Shown piece after piece: positions 4,660 to 5,408 of a stretch of 5,408 nucleotides of DNA. The stretch is from a bacterium (lineage in GTDB: Bacteria > Planctomycetota > UBA11346). Position numbers and translations under genes: made by a program. Positions within the stretch are counted from its first letter, which is position 1; the number at the start of each line of letters is the position of its first letter. The notes beneath the pieces are model-generated. The model was not told where the DNA came from. It did not search any database and worked only from the letters and a program-made list of their open reading frames with translations. The stretch covers positions 1-5,408 of the forward strand of contig JAIFKN010000018.1 of NCBI GenBank assembly GCA_020049615.1. Reading direction: 5' to 3'.

Positions 4660-4682
4660 ACGATAGTTTCGCCTTTCGCGGC
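4660..4682 (-). repeat. 23-bp repeat, right copy (inverted partner at 1078-1100)
   Basis: On the minus strand this reads GCCGCGAAAGGCG, then A, then AACTATCGT: 22 of 23 bases match the left copy. It lies 114 bases upstream of the radC-like start. Both copies point inward, with GCCGCG outermost, so they bracket 1078-4682 (3605 bp). No target-site duplication is evident next to them. Confidence 0.75.
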
Positions 4683-4732
4683 TGCGTGTCGGCTGCGCGG
4701 GGTGCGCCGACGGACGGCGCTTGATCACGCAC

Positions 4733-4744
4733 CTCCGGCCGGAG
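4733..4744. repeat. 12-bp perfect palindrome
   Basis: CTCCGGCCGGAG is fully self-complementary. It is followed four bases later by a second inverted repeat at 4748-4762. Confidence 0.6.
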
Positions 4745-4747
4745 CGA

Positions 4748-4762
4748 CCGACGGATCGTCGG
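4748..4762. repeat. Inverted repeat with 6-bp arms
   Basis: CCGACG, spacer GAT, and CGTCGG pair perfectly. The repeat lies seven bases before the first GGTCACG motif. Confidence 0.55.
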
Positions 4763-4899
4763 CGGTCCGGTCACGACGACCTTCGCGGTCCCAACATGTC
4801 GATACCGATCTGGTCACGCCCGTCGTTGCTGGCGTTGGCGCGACCCTCAGACCGCTGATCTGCAGCCCGACGAGGGGCTGTGGAGCTGCTGACGGCTCA

Positions 4900-4939
4900 G
4901 GGGGGGTGTGCCATAATTAAGTATAGGCAAGTGGGGGGG
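4900..4939 (+). repeat. G-run / AT-palindrome element, copy 1
   Basis: Seven Gs (4900-4906), TGTG, the AT-rich near-palindrome CCATAATTAAGTATAGG (4911-4927), CAAGT, then seven Gs (4933-4939). The same order and nearly the same spacing recur at 5318-5360. It is an AT island in very GC-rich DNA and may be a promoter, operator or DNA-opening site. The paired G-runs could form a quadruplex on the plus strand. Confidence 0.6.
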
Positions 4940-5204
4940 TGTTGTCCGCGCAGCCGCGCAGCGACCAGATGGCCCGTGGCGGGGCCCAGAATGCGCTCTG
5001 GGCTCTGGCGCACCCCACAGCGACACATCGCGCGGAATCCCGGCAGGATGGGCACGGATGGGCGCGGCAATCGTCGTTCCGGTCACGCATCACGCCCCGA
5101 CCGGTGCGTCGGCTGTCCACGCAGTCGGTCGCGGGTGCGCTGGTGAGGGCCGGGGTCGGTAGCGCCCAGGAGGGGTTCTAGGCGGTCGTGCGTCCCAGAT
5201 GCCA

Positions 5205-5235
5205 GGTCACGCTCCCGCACGACGTGCGGTCACGC
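5205..5235. repeat. 15-bp palindrome flanked by direct repeats
   Basis: CCGCACG, central A, CGTGCGG (5215-5229) is a perfect inverted repeat. GGTCACGC stands on both sides, at 5205-5212 and 5228-5235, in direct orientation 23 bases apart. The compact arrangement looks like a composite protein-binding site. Confidence 0.55.
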
Positions 5236-5317
5236 CTCATCTCGGTAGGGCCCAGGGTCCGGGAGGACCGGAGTCGGAGCCAAGAGATCGGTGGTGTTGT
5301 ACTGGTCGCGGCAGGGT

Positions 5318-5360
5318 GGGGGGGGGTGTTAGCTATATTTAAATATGGCGTAGTGGGGGG
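5318..5360 (+). promoter_or_regulatory. G-run / AT-palindrome element, copy 2, upstream of the gene at 5404
   Basis: Nine Gs (5318-5326), TGTTA, GCTATATTTAAATATGG (5332-5348) containing the perfect 12-bp palindrome ATATTTAAATAT (5335-5346), CGTAGT, then six Gs (5355-5360). The distance between G-runs is 28 bases against 26 in copy 1. It lies about 60 bases upstream of the ATG at 5404, where a promoter or operator would be expected. No -35 box at proper spacing is seen because the G-run occupies that position. Confidence 0.55.
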
Positions 5361-5394
5361 TAGGTCGGCACGCGCACCGTCCGGGGTCGGAACC

Positions 5395-5399
5395 AGGAG
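5395..5399 (+). promoter_or_regulatory. Shine-Dalgarno for the gene at 5404
   Basis: AGGAG four bases before an ATG is the strongest ribosome binding site on the plus strand of this window and supports a real gene start at 5404. Confidence 0.55.
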
Positions 5400-5403
5400 A
5401 ACG

Positions 5404-5408
5404 ATGGT
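5404..5408 (+). CDS. Start of a gene running out of the window
   Basis: Only ATG and two further bases are present, so nothing can be said of the product. The call rests on the AGGAG ribosome site and on the AT-rich element at 5318-5360 placed as a promoter or operator would be. Confidence 0.4.

Larger units (their letters stand above)
4769..5235 (+). repeat. Cluster of five direct GGTCACG motifs (iteron-like)
   Basis: GGTCACG occurs at 4769, 4812, 5081, 5205 and 5228, all on the plus strand; four of the five continue as GGTCACGC. The copies at 4769 and 5081 share the longer TCCGGTCACG. Elsewhere in the window I found the 7-mer only at 2910 and its complement at 1361. Spacings are 43, 269, 124 and 23 bases, so it is not a regular array. 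It could be a set of regulator or initiator sites; chance enrichment in GC-rich DNA is possible for the 7-mer but less so for four 8-mers. Confidence 0.45.
4547..5403. other. Gene-free, signal-rich region upstream of the gene at 5404
   Basis: About 860 bases carry no frame with a convincing composition, start and ribosome site. The best candidate is a 70-codon frame at 4969-5181, which lacks a Shine-Dalgarno sequence and recognisable motifs. The region holds the right 23-bp repeat, perfect palindromes at 4733-4744 and 5215-5229, hairpins at 4748-4762, 4863-4880 and 5256-5269, five GGTCACG motifs, and two G-run/AT-palindrome elements. This density is unlike the rest of the window and suggests a control or replication-type region, which is inference. 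Confidence 0.55.

Noticed and set aside
4863..4880. Hairpin CAGCCC/GGGCTG as an intrinsic terminator
   Set aside because: It has only six pairs and no T-run follows on either strand.
4969..5181. 70-codon plus-strand frame downstream of the first G-run element
   Set aside because: No Shine-Dalgarno sequence, no recognisable motif, Arg/Ser/Gly-rich composition; kept only as a remark in the region entry.
1..5408. CRISPR array, tRNA or rRNA
   Set aside because: No regularly spaced direct repeats and no tRNA- or rRNA-like sequence could be seen on either strand.

Overview
This is a GC-rich (by eye well above 60% GC) bacterial accessory region. Three intact gene sets, namely two type II toxin-antitoxin operons and a short RadC-like gene, share the window with an unrecognised exported coiled-coil protein and at least two eroded gene remnants. 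There are no rRNA, tRNA, ribosomal or core metabolic genes. The lineage cannot be fixed from the sequence. High GC and an exported Ala/Pro-rich coiled-coil protein with a small beta-type N-terminal domain would suit a Gram-negative environmental bacterium, possibly Planctomycetota or a relative, but this is a weak inference.

Layout. On the minus strand at 95-900 lies a higB-higA toxin-antitoxin operon with a 4-nt ATGA overlap. A perfect 7+3+7 palindrome at 943-959, just upstream of higB, is its probable operator. Positions 960-1305 hold no gene but contain strong palindromes and one copy of a 23-bp repeat. Positions 1306-1588 (minus) hold the frameshifted C-terminal remnant of a DprA/Smf-like Rossmann protein. 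Positions 1589-2344 (minus) encode a 251-aa secreted or periplasmic coiled-coil protein of unknown function. Positions 2563-3196 (plus) hold a broken NIF3-family gene: its C-terminal part can be read only by moving through three frames. The gene seems to be interrupted at about 2660-2920 by foreign DNA that starts with a 14-bp-arm hairpin and carries a minus-strand ORF. Positions 3259-3842 (plus) form a BrnT-like toxin / ribbon-helix-helix antitoxin operon, again with an ATGA overlap and with a 7+1+7 palindrome over its promoter. Positions 3914-4546 (minus) encode a RadC-like JAB/MPN protein convergent with that operon.

Positions 4547-5403 carry no convincing gene but are rich in signals. They hold the second, inverted copy of the 23-bp repeat, several perfect palindromes, five direct GGTCACG motifs, and two copies of an unusual element made of an AT-rich palindrome between two long G-runs. 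The second of these elements lies directly upstream of a gene that starts at 5404 with a good ribosome binding site and leaves the window.

Taken together this looks like a decaying genomic island or plasmid-like segment stabilised by toxin-antitoxin modules. The inverted 23-bp repeats (1078-1100 and 4660-4682, 22 of 23 bases matching) enclose about 3.6 kb and have the geometry of terminal inverted repeats, although no transposase is visible. The iteron-like, G-run and AT-rich region at 4769-5361 is the least explained and most interesting part of the window.
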